The notes beneath the pieces are model-generated. The model saw nothing but the letters and a program-made list of their open reading frames with translations. It made no database searches and was not told where the DNA came from. DNA of 64,000 nt from Mucilaginibacter galii (GTDB taxonomy: Bacteria > Bacteroidota > Bacteroidia > Sphingobacteriales > Sphingobacteriaceae): contig NZ_BMDO01000001.1 in NCBI RefSeq assembly GCF_014635825.1, positions 124,001-188,000 of the forward strand. Direction: 5' to 3'. This document shows positions 7,755-16,676 of the stretch, in pieces (positions within the stretch are counted from its first letter, which is position 1; each line of letters begins with the position of its first letter). Position numbers and translations under genes: made by a program.

Positions 7755-9149
7755 ATGAAATTAACCATACACGGGGCAGCCCGTCAGGTTACCGGCAGCA
7801 TGCATTTGCTGGAGGTTAACCAATATAAAATATTGATAGATTGCGGACTGGATTACGAAAAAGACCGCAACGTACAAGCTAACGAAGATTTCCCTTTTAA
7901 CCCGGCAGAAATTGATGTGGTAATATTAACCCATGCTCATATCGACCATTCGGGCAATTTGCCTACGCTGGTACGTATGGGTTTTGACGGGCAAATACTT
8001 TGCACCCCTCCTACCGCACAGCTGACCGAATTATTACTAATGGATTCGGTAAGTATCTTTTTGCATAAGCAGCATAAAGCCGGCAAGCATCGCCGGGGTA
8101 GGCACCATGGTGCGCGGCCGCAGCCTTTGTACCTGCAAAAGCATGTAATGGATACGGTAGACCGCTTTGTAACCATTGGCTTCAATAAACCATTCCGCCT
8201 CAATGGTGATGTACAATTGAACTTTATCCCCGTTGGCCACCTATTAGGCGCTGCCGCAGCAATACTTACCATAAACGATAACGGCGAAGAAAAAACCATA
8301 GCCTTTACCGGCGATATTGGACGCAAGAATTACCCGGTGCTTGATGATCCGCAGCCCTTACCACCGGTAGACTACTTGGTAACTGAATCTACCTACGGCG
8401 GCCGCTTTCATACCAAGGATAAAACGGTGGAAGAGGTATTGGTAGACACCATTGAGAAAGCATGTATCAAAGAATCGGGCCGATTGATTATCCCTGCTTT
8501 TAGCATTGGCCGTACGCAGGCGTTGGTATATTCTTTAAATAAAATTTTTAGCAGTGGTCTGCTACCACCAGTGAAAGTTTTTGTGGATAGCCCTATGGCC
8601 AATGCATCTACTAATATATTTCGTAAGCATCATGCTTTACTAAATGAGGAAGCACAGGATTTTTACCGGGTGCAGGGCGATGAATTTGAGTTTGAGAACC
8701 TGCATTACGTTGAAAATTTACGGGAAAGCCACCAGATAGCCAACTACTTTGAACCTTGTATCATTATCTCTTCGGCTGGCATGCTGGAGGGCGGACGCAT
8801 ACAGGATCACTTGTATAATAACATTCAAAACTATTACTGCACCATCCTTTTCATTGGCTATTGCGCTAAAGGCACACTGGGTTACCGCTTACTTCGCGGC
8901 GATCCTATTGTGCATATTAAAGACCGGGAATTATCGGTTTATGCCACCATCAAAAAGACCGATTTATTTAGCGCCCACGGCGATCATGATGATCTGGTGA
9001 ATACAGTAAAGCAACAATCGGCCGATAGGTTAAAACAAGTATTCCTGGTACATGGAGAACTGGAAAGTATGCAGGCCATGGCCCAATCCCTTGAGCAAGA
9101 TGGCTATGAAGTAGTTATGCCTGAAAAGGGCATTACCCATATATTGTAA
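7755..9149 (+). CDS. Beta-CASP metallo-beta-lactamase-fold RNA/DNA hydrolase
   Basis: Zinc-dependent nuclease-like protein of the CPSF73/YSH1-related bacterial group, probably acting on RNA. The 464-residue product carries the metal motif THAHIDH (59-65), the conserved GHLLGAAA, the Asp motif FTGDIGR, and ESTYG and IPAFSIGRTQAL of the beta-CASP insert. The later IISSAGMLEGGRIQDHL and the C-terminal LVHGE complete the RNA-specificity motif. It starts at an ATG close after the structured leader at 7669-7736. It is distinct from RNase J, which is longer and carries a dimerisation domain. Neighbours give no hint of the substrate. Confidence 0.9.
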   Translation: MKLTIHGAARQVTGSMHLLEVNQYKILIDCGLDYEKDRNVQANEDFPFNPAEIDVVILTHAHIDHSGNLPTLVRMGFDGQILCTPPTAQLTELLLMDSVSIFLHKQHKAGKHRRGRHHGARPQPLYLQKHVMDTVDRFVTIGFNKPFRLNGDVQLNFIPVGHLLGAAAAILTINDNGEEKTIAFTGDIGRKNYPVLDDPQPLPPVDYLVTESTYGGRFHTKDKTVEEVLVDTIEKACIKESGRLIIPAFSIGRTQALVYSLNKIFSSGLLPPVKVFVDSPMANASTNIFRKHHALLNEEAQDFYRVQGDEFEFENLHYVENLRESHQIANYFEPCIIISSAGMLEGGRIQDHLYNNIQNYYCTILFIGYCAKGTLGYRLLRGDPIVHIKDRELSVYATIKKTDLFSAHGDHDDLVNTVKQQSADRLKQVFLVHGELESMQAMAQSLEQDGYEVVMPEKGITHIL

Positions 9150-9207
9150 GTCTCAAATTATTTGGTCATATTTGGTATGTATTGATGATTAATCGATCCT
9201 TATCACA

Positions 9208-9978
9208 ATGACCACTTACTTTACAGATAAACCGATTACGGTACTTTTGGCGGCGATGCTTTTCGCTGCTGCTTTACTTTCCTTAACGGCATGCGAAAAA
9301 AAGGCAGATCCAACCGTTATTAAAGTATCCACCACACCAATTACAGGAACGGGCACCACCACGCCCGGAACAGGTACAACAACACCTGGTACCGGTACCA
9401 ATCCAGGAACAGGCACTACAACACCGGGTACCGGCACGACTACTCCCGGAACAGGAACCACTACTCCGGGAACAGGGACTACAACACCGGGAACGGGCAC
9501 AACGACTCCCGGAACTGGAACAACTACTCCGGGCACAGGAACCACCACACCGGGAACCGTTAACAGCAACGGCGATGGAGGAGTACCTATCGGCGCAATG
9601 GGTACTATTGTTTTCACTTTAAAAGGTGCCACTTACACATTAAGTAATTCATCTACTTATTTAACTACGGCTATATCCGCATCTTCGTTAGGCTTTCCTC
9701 TTTCGAGCGTTACCGGCTCGCCCATAACCAGTGATAACGGGATCATCATCAACCTGGTTGCATTCTCGGCGTCGGCCGGTGTTACCGATATAACTACTGC
9801 GCAATTATCTTTAGCCGATGGAACCTCCTATACAGGTACGGTTTCGGGATATATTAACTTTAATACATTTAGTGTTGCATCTACCAAAGCCACCACCAAA
9901 GGCACATTTGATGTAATATTAACCAACGATAAAAATTCGACGGATAAGGTACGGTTAAGTGGCTCTTTCAATCTATAA
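9208..9978 (+). CDS. Lipoprotein with TTTPGTG heptad repeats
   Basis: A 256-residue exported protein of unknown function. Signal peptide with lipobox LTAC (Cys about 29) predicts lipid anchoring. Residues about 50-118 are ten tandem units of TTTPGTG (one is shortened to TNPGTG), a flexible Pro/Gly/Thr spacer likely to be O-glycosylated or stalk-like. After it comes a ~135-residue beta-rich domain (from about 120 to the end) containing FTLKGATYTL, GTVSGYINFNT and KVRLSGSFNL at the C-terminus, resembling immunoglobulin-like or barrel surface domains. The repeats differ at synonymous positions, so the protein pattern is being kept while DNA drifts. A terminator follows at 10000-10031. Confidence 0.85.
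   Translation: MTTYFTDKPITVLLAAMLFAAALLSLTACEKKADPTVIKVSTTPITGTGTTTPGTGTTTPGTGTNPGTGTTTPGTGTTTPGTGTTTPGTGTTTPGTGTTTPGTGTTTPGTGTTTPGTVNSNGDGGVPIGAMGTIVFTLKGATYTLSNSSTYLTTAISASSLGFPLSSVTGSPITSDNGIIINLVAFSASAGVTDITTAQLSLADGTSYTGTVSGYINFNTFSVASTKATTKGTFDVILTNDKNSTDKVRLSGSFNL
9355..9561 (+). repeat. Tandem 21-bp coding repeat (TTTPGTG)
   Basis: Ten units, nine of 21 bp and one of 18 bp, encode TTTPGTG. Codon choice varies from unit to unit (for example ccg-gga-aca against ccc-gga-act), so copies are not freshly duplicated. Confidence 0.9.
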
Positions 9979-9999
9979 TTTCTTTTATTCTGACATAAA

Positions 10000-10031
10000 A
10001 AAGGTCTTGATTTTAAAAATCAAGACCTTTT
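10000..10031. terminator. Bidirectional terminator between the lipoprotein gene and serA
   Basis: AAAGGTCTTGATTTT pairs perfectly with AAAATCAAGACCTTT, with A/T runs on both sides, between two convergent genes. Confidence 0.92.
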
Positions 10032-10053
10032 ACATTTTCGCAACTTCAGCTTC

Positions 10054-11007
10054 TTATAACTGTTTGAAATAGTTGATAATCAACGTTGCAAGCTCTACCC
10101 CTATGCGCTCCTGAGCTTCGTTGGTTGAAGCACCGATATGCGGGGTTAATGAGATTTTGGGATGCTGTAACAGCTCGGCACGTGGCGTAGGCTCATTGTC
10201 GAATACATCCAACCCGGCGAAAGCCAACTGACCGCTGTTTAAAGCTTCAACCAAAGCCAACTCATCTACCGTACCACCGCGCGAACAGTTTACCAGGCCG
10301 GCTCCTTTTTTCATGGCGGCAAACTCTTTAGCACCAAGTACAGGCTCTTCGCTAAACGGCACGTGCAACGAAATGAAATCGCTTTGGGCAATTACCTCTT
10401 CTTTGCTGGCATATTTAACAGGCACAGTAGCTTTTACGCCGCCGCCTAACGCCAGTTCTATTTCGTTTACTGACGGATAAAGGTCGAAAGCCAAAACTTC
10501 CATCCCTAAACCGTAGGCAATTTTAGCAGTTTCGCGGCCTATACGGCCAAAGCCTAAAATACCTATTGTTTTGCCGCGTAACTCAATACCTTTGGCATAA
10601 GCTTTTTTAAGATCGTTAAACTTTGTAGCACCTTCAACCGGCATTTTGCGGTTAGCATCCTGTAAAAAGCGTACGCCGGTAAACAAATGACCAAATACCA
10701 GTTCGGCCACAGATGCTGATGATGCGGCAGGTGTATTATGTACTGCAATGCCTTTTGATTGTGCATATTCTACATCAATATTATCTACACCTACTCCACC
10801 ACGGCCAATTAGCTTTAGGTTGGGGCAGGCATCAATAAGCGCTTGGCGCACTTTGGTTGCACTACGTACCGTAATGGCATCGTAGGCTTGTAGTTTTACA
10901 GGCAATTCGTCCTGTGGTATAAAAGTGGTATCAACAGTAAAGCCGGCTTCTTCAAGCAATTGCTTGCCTACCGGGTCAATACCATCGTTAGCTAGTAATT
11001 TTATCAT
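10054..11007 (-). CDS. serA: D-3-phosphoglycerate dehydrogenase, short form
   Basis: NAD-dependent oxidation of 3-phosphoglycerate, the first step of serine synthesis. At 317 residues it has the catalytic and nucleotide-binding domains but no C-terminal ACT domain, so feedback inhibition by serine through ACT is absent. Motifs: GRGGVGVDNIDV, the Rossmann GILGFGRIGRETA, SRGGTVDE and LTPHIGAST (catalytic His). It follows serC on the same strand 89 nt downstream, and the pair forms the serine pathway up to phosphoserine; serB is not in the window. Confidence 0.93.
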   Translation of the reverse strand: MIKLLANDGIDPVGKQLLEEAGFTVDTTFIPQDELPVKLQAYDAITVRSATKVRQALIDACPNLKLIGRGGVGVDNIDVEYAQSKGIAVHNTPAASSASVAELVFGHLFTGVRFLQDANRKMPVEGATKFNDLKKAYAKGIELRGKTIGILGFGRIGRETAKIAYGLGMEVLAFDLYPSVNEIELALGGGVKATVPVKYASKEEVIAQSDFISLHVPFSEEPVLGAKEFAAMKKGAGLVNCSRGGTVDELALVEALNSGQLAFAGLDVFDNEPTPRAELLQHPKISLTPHIGASTNEAQERIGVELATLIINYFKQL

Positions 11008-11096
11008 TTCAAGGGTTTTGAGGTTTGTGGTGCGGGGAGCGAAGTAAGAGATCAGGGTATGTACCTCGTTCTTCGCAACTTCTATCCCCGCTCCTA

Positions 11097-12164
11097 TTAT
11101 TTATTTTTCTCAGCAAATTCCTGCATGGCATCAATCAGCACGTGAATACTGGTGGTTGGCAATGCATTGTAAATAGATGCACGGAAACCACCCACGCTGC
11201 GGTGGCCTTTTATACCTACTATACCTTTGTCATCGCAAAGCTTCAGGAAGGGCTTTTCGTGCTCAGGATTTTCTACCACGAAGCAAACATTCATTTTAGA
11301 ACGATCTTCCATGGCGGCTACGCCTTTAAACAACGGGTTGCGGTCTATTTCTCTATAAAGCTGGGCAGCTTTAGCATCATTCTCTTTTTGCATAGCGGCT
11401 ACACCACCTTTGGCTTTTAACCAGCCCAGGGTTAACATAGATACATATATGGCAAACACAGGCGGCGTATTGTACATAGAACCACCTTCTATCAGGGTTT
11501 GATAGTTGAACATAGCCGGAATCTTACGGTCAAGCTTGCCCAGTATCTCGTCTTTCACAATAACCAGCGTGGTACCGGCTGGGCCCATATTCTTTTGAGC
11601 ACCGGCGTAGATCAAGCCAAAATCAGCAACATTGATCTTACGGCTAAAAATATCTGAAGACATATCGGCTACCATAGGCACCGGAGATGGTTTGATGTTT
11701 TGCAACTGGGTGCCGTAAATAGTATTATTGGAGGTAATGTGAAAGTAAGCTGCGTCGGCAGGTACGGTGTAATCTTTAGGAATATAGTTAAAGTTACTTT
11801 CTTTCGAGGTAGCTACCACTTCCAGGTTACCAAAATACTTAGCTTCTTTGGCGGCTTTATTGGCCCAAACACCTGTTTCTAAATAAGCAGCTTTACCACC
11901 TTCGGGCAGTAAGTTATAAGGCACCATAGCAAATTGCTGGCTGGCACCGCCTTGTAAAAATAATACAGAATAGCCTTCGGGTACTTCTAACAGTTCCTTA
12001 ACTAATTTAACAGCTTCATCTAACACTGCCTCAAACTCGGCCGAACGGTGCGATATTTCGAGGATAGACAAACCAATACCATTAAAATCAACTACTGCCT
12101 GAGCAGCCTGTTTTAAGACTTCATGAGGAAGGATGCCAGGTCCGGCACCGAAATTATGTTTCAT
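11097..12164 (-). CDS. serC: Phosphoserine aminotransferase
   Basis: PLP enzyme converting 3-phosphohydroxypyruvate and glutamate to phosphoserine, and also active in pyridoxal phosphate synthesis in many bacteria. The 355-residue protein starts [12 protein letters not shown], as the family does. The PLP lysine is K191 in [12 protein letters not shown], and [10 protein letters not shown] and [12 protein letters not shown] match the substrate loop. It is the first gene of a serC-serA pair. A 20-nt inverted repeat (12182-12201) lies 18-37 nt upstream of the start. Confidence 0.96.
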   Translation of the reverse strand: MKHNFGAGPGILPHEVLKQAAQAVVDFNGIGLSILEISHRSAEFEAVLDEAVKLVKELLEVPEGYSVLFLQGGASQQFAMVPYNLLPEGGKAAYLETGVWANKAAKEAKYFGNLEVVATSKESNFNYIPKDYTVPADAAYFHITSNNTIYGTQLQNIKPSPVPMVADMSSDIFSRKINVADFGLIYAGAQKNMGPAGTTLVIVKDEILGKLDRKIPAMFNYQTLIEGGSMYNTPPVFAIYVSMLTLGWLKAKGGVAAMQKENDAKAAQLYREIDRNPLFKGVAAMEDRSKMNVCFVVENPEHEKPFLKLCDDKGIVGIKGHRSVGGFRASIYNALPTTSIHVLIDAMQEFAEKNK

Positions 12165-12181
12165 AGCTTTATTAATTTACC

Positions 12182-12201
12182 AAGAACTTATACCAGTTCT
12201 T
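12182..12201 (-). promoter_or_regulatory. Inverted repeat in the serC leader
   Basis: AAGAACT-6-AGTTCTT, a 7-bp palindrome close before serC. It may be a repressor site or a leader hairpin. It has no T run. Confidence 0.4.
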
Positions 12202-12310
12202 AGTTGCGGCCGAAGTTAAATAATTACCCTATTAAATTGGTAGTTAAATATTATTTTGTGAATAATGATTTTTTGATGTGGAAAAGCAATTAAAGGCCTG
12301 CTTTCTAAAA

Positions 12311-12961
12311 TTATATTTGCTTCAACTCTTTTATAGTTGCTAACGGGTTGCCCGAAGAAAATACAAAATTACCTGCCACAAGTGCATTAGCGCCGGCTTG
12401 TATCAATTGAGGTGTATTGCCAATGTTTACGCCTCCATCAACCTCAATAAACAGATCAGGGTTTTGAGATGCACTTAAAGTTTTAAGCTGTTCAATCTTT
12501 TTATAAGTATTCTGAATGAACTTTTGTCCGCCAAAACCCGGGTTAACCGACATAATTAGCACCAAGTCAACATCGGCAATAATATCTTCCAACAAAGCTA
12601 CAGGTGTATGCGGGTTCAAGGCCACACCTGCTTTACAGCCTAATTCTTTAATTGCTTGTATAGTTCGGTGCAGATGCGTACAGGCTTCATAGTGTACGGT
12701 GATATGGGCAGCCCCGGCATCGGCAAAGTTTTTCAGGTACCTGTCCGGGTCGGTAATCATTAAATGTACATCCAGAGGTTTTGTGGCATATTTATTTACG
12801 GCTTCAACAACAGGGAAACCAAAGGAGATGTTGGGTACAAACAGGCCGTCCATAATATCCACGTGGATCCAGTCGGCCTCGCTTTGATTCAGCATTTCAA
12901 TATCGCGCTGTAAATTGGCAAAATCAGCCGCTAAAATGGAGGGTGCAATTAAATGCTTCAT
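12311..12961 (-). CDS. rpe: Ribulose-phosphate 3-epimerase
   Basis: Interconverts ribulose 5-phosphate and xylulose 5-phosphate in the pentose phosphate pathway. The 216-residue TIM barrel begins MKHLIAPSILAADF, exactly as in the family, and carries HVDIMDG (metal His and Asp), VHLMI, MSVNPGFGGQ and EVDGGVN. A longer frame runs to 13024 but starts with TTG and encodes an unrelated hydrophobic extension. A perfect -7 element five bases before the ATG at 12961 also supports the shorter start. Confidence 0.96.
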   Translation of the reverse strand: MKHLIAPSILAADFANLQRDIEMLNQSEADWIHVDIMDGLFVPNISFGFPVVEAVNKYATKPLDVHLMITDPDRYLKNFADAGAAHITVHYEACTHLHRTIQAIKELGCKAGVALNPHTPVALLEDIIADVDLVLIMSVNPGFGGQKFIQNTYKKIEQLKTLSASQNPDLFIEVDGGVNIGNTPQLIQAGANALVAGNFVFSSGNPLATIKELKQI

Positions 12962-12966
12962 ACCGC

Positions 12967-12974
12967 CAAATATA
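12967..12974 (-). promoter_or_regulatory. -7 element directly before rpe
   Basis: Minus strand reads TATATTTG (perfect TAnnTTTG), then five bases, then ATG. The start site would fall on or next to the ATG, giving a leaderless mRNA. Confidence 0.65.
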
Positions 12975-13032
12975 GGCATAACCACAAAGAGTAAGTAAAG
13001 GAAAAACGGAAAATGAAAAGGCAATAAGTGGC

Positions 13033-13308
13033 TTAGTCGCAGTTTTGCAACAGGTCGTAATATTTACGCATCAGTACGATATCATAATTCACCAGGGATT
13101 GGTAAGCTTCAGATACCAGCTCATTCAGGATAGATGCACCCAACTGGCCGGCGCCATTGGGAATACCATCATAGTACTTTATTAAATCTTTAACCCTTAT
13201 AATTTCATAGAGCAACAGTTGTATCAAATCGGTTTTTGAACCGGTTGTGGTACTCTGTATATTGTTGCTCAAAAAATCTAAAGGATCATCATTGGTGGTA
13301 GATGTCAT
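13033..13308 (-). CDS. Hypothetical protein, small and helical
   Basis: I do not recognise this 91-residue protein. It is cytoplasmic by appearance: no signal peptide or membrane segment. It looks mainly helical (LIQLLLYEIIRVKDLIKYY, then SILNELVSEAYQSLVNYDIVLMRKYYDLL) with a Ser/Thr-rich start. ATG at 13308 is chosen over the TTG two codons upstream. It lies between pnp, which is terminated upstream at 13418-13462, and rpe, on the same strand as both. Codon use matches its neighbours, so it is probably a real gene of lineage-restricted distribution. Confidence 0.7.
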   Translation of the reverse strand: MTSTTNDDPLDFLSNNIQSTTTGSKTDLIQLLLYEIIRVKDLIKYYDGIPNGAGQLGASILNELVSEAYQSLVNYDIVLMRKYYDLLQNCD

Positions 13309-13417
13309 TTTCAAAAGGATCGGACTTTAGATGTTTCGGCAATTAAACGAACGCATTTTTGCTCCAATAGCTTAACTAATGACTTAGGGGTTTTGCAAAG
13401 AAACAAAAAAACAAACG

Positions 13418-13462
13418 AAAAAACCACATACCCACCGATAAAAATCATTGAGTATGTGGTTT
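13418..13462 (-). terminator. Terminator after pnp
   Basis: On the minus strand AAACCACATAC pairs with GTATGTGGTTT across a 20-nt loop and a run of T follows. It begins 24 nt past the pnp stop. Confidence 0.85.
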
Positions 13463-13485
13463 AAACGCTTTAAAAGCGGTTTTTA

Positions 13486-15651
13486 TTATCCTTTAGGCTG
13501 CTCTGTTCTTTCGGGGCGTGGCAGTAAAGCCTTGCGCGAAAGTTTCAGTTTACCTTGTTTGTCGATGTCTAACAGTTTTACTTTTACAATTTCACCTACT
13601 TCTAGCACGCCATCCATAGTTTCTATACGGCGGTGATCAATTTCAGAAATGTGCAGTAAACCATCTTTACCCGGCATAATTTCAACAAAGGCACCAAATG
13701 GCATAATTGAACGAACTTTACCTTCGTAAGTTTCGCCAACCTCTGGTCTCATGGCAATAGCACGGATACGGCCTACGGCTAAATCAATGGCTTCTTTGTT
13801 ATCGCCAAAGATTTGCACGATACCCATGTTGTTAACCTCTTCGATATTGATGTTTGCACCGGTTTCACGTTGCATTTCCTGGATGATCTTACCACCGGGC
13901 CCGATAACTGCACCAATAAATTCTTTGTCGATTTTAAGGGTAACGATACGTGGCGCAAACGGTTTGTAATCCTCACGAGGCTGAGCAATGGTTTTAGCCA
14001 TTTCGCCCAGGATATGTAAACGACCTTCTTTAGCCTGATCTAACGCGTTAGTTAAAACTTCGTAAGATAAACCGTTGATCTTCAAATCCATTTGGCAGGC
14101 AACAATACCATTTTTAGTACCGGTTACCTTAAAGTCCATATCACCTAAGTGATCTTCATCACCTAAAATGTCAGATAGGATAGCGTATTTAGTACCCATT
14201 TCGTTAGTGATCAAACCCATGGCAATACCTGAAACAGGCTCGGTAATTTTAATACCGGCATCCATCAAAGCCAATGTACCGGCACAAACTGTAGCCATTG
14301 ACGATGAACCGTTTGATTCCAAAATATCAGAAACGATACGGATAGTGTAAGGATTTTCATCTTCGGCAGGCAATACGCGTTTTAATGAGCGCATAGCCAG
14401 GTTACCATGACCAATTTCGCGACGGCCAGCGCCACGGTTAGGACGAACTTCACCAGTTGAGAAACCAGGGAAATTATAGTGCAACAAGAATTTTTGGTAA
14501 CCGTTAATGAACGCGCCATCAATCATTTGCTCATCATCCTTAGCACCTAAAGTAACGGTGGTTAAGGCCTGAGTTTCGCCTCGGGTAAATACCGCGCTAC
14601 CGTGTGCAGATGGCAAGTAACCAACTTCACTCCAGATAGGACGGATCTGTGTAGTTTGACGACCATCTAAACGTTTACCTTCATCTAAAACCAGGTTGCG
14701 GATAGCATCGTACTCCACATCGTGGTAATATTTTTTGGCTAATGATTTAGTGATATCGTCGATTTCGCCTAAAGTAGCGATGTAAGCATCACGAACTTCT
14801 TTAAACTTAACTGAACGCTCATCTTTAGCCGAAGCTGAACCAGCAATAGCATATACCTGCTCATAAGTAGCAGCGTAGATGGCTTTTTTCAAGTCCTCGT
14901 TGCTGTGCTCGTGGCTGTAGGTACGTTTTTCAGTTTTGCCAACTTCAATAGTCAACTCTTTTTGAGCTAAACATTGAATTTTGATAGCAGTGTGTGCAAA
15001 TTTGATAGCCTCTACTAATTCAGCTTCCTGAATTTCATGAGCTTCACCTTCCACCATGTTAATATCATGCTCAGAACCGGCTACGATAAACTCTAATGTA
15101 GCGCGCTGTAATTGGCTTAAAGTTGGGTTAATAACCAACTCACCATCAACTTTAGCAACACGTACTTCCGAAATTGGACCGTTAAAAGGAATATCGGAAA
15201 CTGATAATGCTGCTGATGCTGCCAAACCAGCTAAGCAATCTGGCATAATGTCTTTATCTGCCGATATTAAAGAGATCATTACCTGTGTATCAGCATGATA
15301 ATCTTCAGGGAATAATGGACGCAGGGCGCGGTCAACCAAACGCGAGATCAATACCTCATAATCTGATAAACGTGCCTCACGGCGTAAAAAACCACCCGGA
15401 ATACGACCTGTAGCCGCATATTTCTCTTGGTAGTCTACCGATAACGGTAAAAAGTCGATACCTTCTTTAGCTTCTTTAGAAGAAACTACGGTAGCCAATA
15501 ACATGGTATCACCCATTTTTATAACTACCGAACCATCGGCTTGTTTGGCCAGTTTTCCGGTTTCGATCTCAATGGTGCGGCCGTCACCTAAATCGATTAC
15601 CTTTTTAATTGCATTGTAACTCATCTTGTTTTCGTATGATGCGCTTTTCAT
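13486..15651 (-). CDS. pnp: Polyribonucleotide nucleotidyltransferase (PNPase)
   Basis: Phosphorolytic 3'-to-5' exoribonuclease, core of RNA turnover. The 721-residue product contains two RNase PH domains, the second with the catalytic stretch ([14 protein letters not shown], with [16 protein letters not shown] just before), then a KH domain ([15 protein letters not shown]) and an S1 domain ([21 protein letters not shown]) with a short basic tail. An in-frame ATG at 15624 ([15 protein letters not shown]) matches the usual family start and may be the true one. It follows rpsO on the same strand, the arrangement known from many bacteria, with a hairpin between them at 15696-15727. Confidence 0.96.
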   Translation of the reverse strand: MKSASYENKMSYNAIKKVIDLGDGRTIEIETGKLAKQADGSVVIKMGDTMLLATVVSSKEAKEGIDFLPLSVDYQEKYAATGRIPGGFLRREARLSDYEVLISRLVDRALRPLFPEDYHADTQVMISLISADKDIMPDCLAGLAASAALSVSDIPFNGPISEVRVAKVDGELVINPTLSQLQRATLEFIVAGSEHDINMVEGEAHEIQEAELVEAIKFAHTAIKIQCLAQKELTIEVGKTEKRTYSHEHSNEDLKKAIYAATYEQVYAIAGSASAKDERSVKFKEVRDAYIATLGEIDDITKSLAKKYYHDVEYDAIRNLVLDEGKRLDGRQTTQIRPIWSEVGYLPSAHGSAVFTRGETQALTTVTLGAKDDEQMIDGAFINGYQKFLLHYNFPGFSTGEVRPNRGAGRREIGHGNLAMRSLKRVLPAEDENPYTIRIVSDILESNGSSSMATVCAGTLALMDAGIKITEPVSGIAMGLITNEMGTKYAILSDILGDEDHLGDMDFKVTGTKNGIVACQMDLKINGLSYEVLTNALDQAKEGRLHILGEMAKTIAQPREDYKPFAPRIVTLKIDKEFIGAVIGPGGKIIQEMQRETGANINIEEVNNMGIVQIFGDNKEAIDLAVGRIRAIAMRPEVGETYEGKVRSIMPFGAFVEIMPGKDGLLHISEIDHRRIETMDGVLEVGEIVKVKLLDIDKQGKLKLSRKALLPRPERTEQPKG

Positions 15652-15695
15652 CTTTTAGAGCGCACCGCTTTTTAATTGTTTGCTGTTGTAAAAGT

Positions 15696-15727
15696 AAAAA
15701 AGCCATCCGCTAACGGACAGCTTTTTT
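15696..15727 (-). terminator. Terminator or attenuator between rpsO and pnp
   Basis: On the minus-strand RNA, AAAAAAGCUGUCCG pairs with CGGAUGGCUUUUUU using two G-U wobbles and is followed by a U run. The plus-strand copy would have C-A mismatches instead, so the structure favours the rpsO-to-pnp transcript. Confidence 0.75.
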
Positions 15728-15742
15728 GAAAGACTGTAAGTA

Positions 15743-16021
15743 CTATTTGATAATATCCCTTAGCTCTAAAGCCTTGATGATAGCACGGTATCTTTGAATG
15801 TCTTTTTTGTACAGGTAAGCCAACAAAGCACGACGTTTACCTACCAATTTCTGTAAAGACAATTGAGTAGCGAAGTCTTTTTTGTTCTTTTTTAAGTGAC
15901 CGGTTAAATGTGCAATACGTTTTGTGAATAAAGCAACCTGACCTTCGGCCGAACCTGTGTTAGTGGCTTCGCCACCGTGTGTTGTGAAAATTTCTGATTT
16001 CCACTCTGAACTTAAATACAT
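15743..16021 (-). CDS. rpsO: 30S ribosomal protein S15
   Basis: Primary 16S rRNA binding protein of the small-subunit platform. At 92 residues it is close to the usual 89. The signature is clear: THGGEATNTGSAEGQVALFTKRI, then LTGHLKKNKKDF, and the basic LQKLVGKRRALLAYLYKKD. It leads the rpsO-pnp unit. A perfect -7 element at 16068-16075 leaves a leader of roughly 40 nt, room for the kind of autoregulatory structure S15 uses in other bacteria, though no such fold was established here. Confidence 0.97.
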   Translation of the reverse strand: MYLSSEWKSEIFTTHGGEATNTGSAEGQVALFTKRIAHLTGHLKKNKKDFATQLSLQKLVGKRRALLAYLYKKDIQRYRAIIKALELRDIIK

Positions 16022-16067
16022 TACGTGAATAATATTAAAGCGTTAAGTAATTTTTGTTAATTAGGTG

Positions 16068-16075
16068 CAAATGTA
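16068..16075 (-). promoter_or_regulatory. -7 element for rpsO
   Basis: Minus strand reads TACATTTG, a perfect TAnnTTTG, 46 nt before the rpsO ATG. Confidence 0.6.
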
Positions 16076-16082
16076 ACGTTTA

Positions 16083-16190
16083 AAGTTGAATGTTCAAAGT
16101 TGAATGTTATTGCCAGCACACCACTCTGCTAAATACTTATTTTGCAAACACAATCTACTACTTTTGACTTTCAACTTATAACTTTCAACT
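16083..16190. repeat. GTTGAA/TTCAAC repeats in the rpsO-thioesterase spacer
   Basis: AAAGTTGAATGTTCAAAGTTGAATGTT-like direct repeats at 16083-16109 face the inverted set ACTTTCAACTTATAACTTTCAACT at about 16167-16190. They could pair across the spacer and overlap both divergent promoters. Confidence 0.5.
16159..16166 (+). promoter_or_regulatory. -7 element for the thioesterase gene
   Basis: TACTTTTG, a perfect TAnnTTTG, 28 nt before the ATG at 16195. Confidence 0.55.
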
Positions 16191-16194
16191 AAAA

Positions 16195-16605
16195 ATGACA
16201 TACAGCACCTTTGAAACCGAGCACCGCGTTAGGCCCGATGATATAGACATGTTTCAGCATGTGCATAACAGCCGGTATTTTGATTACGTGCTGGCAGCCC
16301 GTTACGAACAAATGGACACCTGCTACGGTATGGCCATGGAAAAGTTTATGGAACGTGGCTTTGGCTGGGTGGTGCGCACCGCACATGTAGATTATAAACG
16401 TGCCTTAACCATGGGCGATTACTTTTTGGTACGCACCGGCATTGAAAGCATTGACGATAAAGGCTGCCGGGTAACTTTTATACTCACTAATAAAGCCACC
16501 AAAAAGATTTGCTGCGATGGTTATTTTGACTATGTAATGATTGATATGAAAACCGGCCGCGGAGCGAAGATACCGGATGATATAGTAGAACATTATAAAA
16601 TTTAG
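16195..16605 (+). CDS. Acyl-CoA thioesterase, 4HBT hotdog family
   Basis: A 136-residue single hotdog domain, likely hydrolysing an acyl-CoA or acyl-ACP thioester. The active-site region RPDDIDMFQHVHNSRYFDYV matches the 4-hydroxybenzoyl-CoA thioesterase/FadM group, with the catalytic Asp near residue 16 and the conserved H-N. Further on are HVDYKRALTMGDYF and GYFDYVMIDMKTGR. The long start at 16195 fits the family and the -7 element upstream. It is divergent from rpsO; the gene after it points the other way. The substrate cannot be inferred. Confidence 0.9.
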   Translation: MTYSTFETEHRVRPDDIDMFQHVHNSRYFDYVLAARYEQMDTCYGMAMEKFMERGFGWVVRTAHVDYKRALTMGDYFLVRTGIESIDDKGCRVTFILTNKATKKICCDGYFDYVMIDMKTGRGAKIPDDIVEHYKI

Positions 16606-16676
16606 CCTGGCAAAAAGACTTATATGCATCAATACCTGCATTCTTACCAGGTACCGAACAACAGCGTAGCTTTTTA

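Noticed and set aside
9216..9632. Minus-strand ORF of 138 codons made of VPVPGVV units
   Set aside because: It is the antisense shadow of the TTTPGTG repeat in the plus-strand lipoprotein; repeats keep both strands open.
11025..11420. Plus-strand 131-codon frame near serC
   Set aside because: It runs over the serC coding region in antisense and has no start or family support.
12311..13024. Longer start at TTG 13024 for rpe
   Set aside because: A perfect -7 element lies between it and the ATG at 12961, and the added segment is not family-like.
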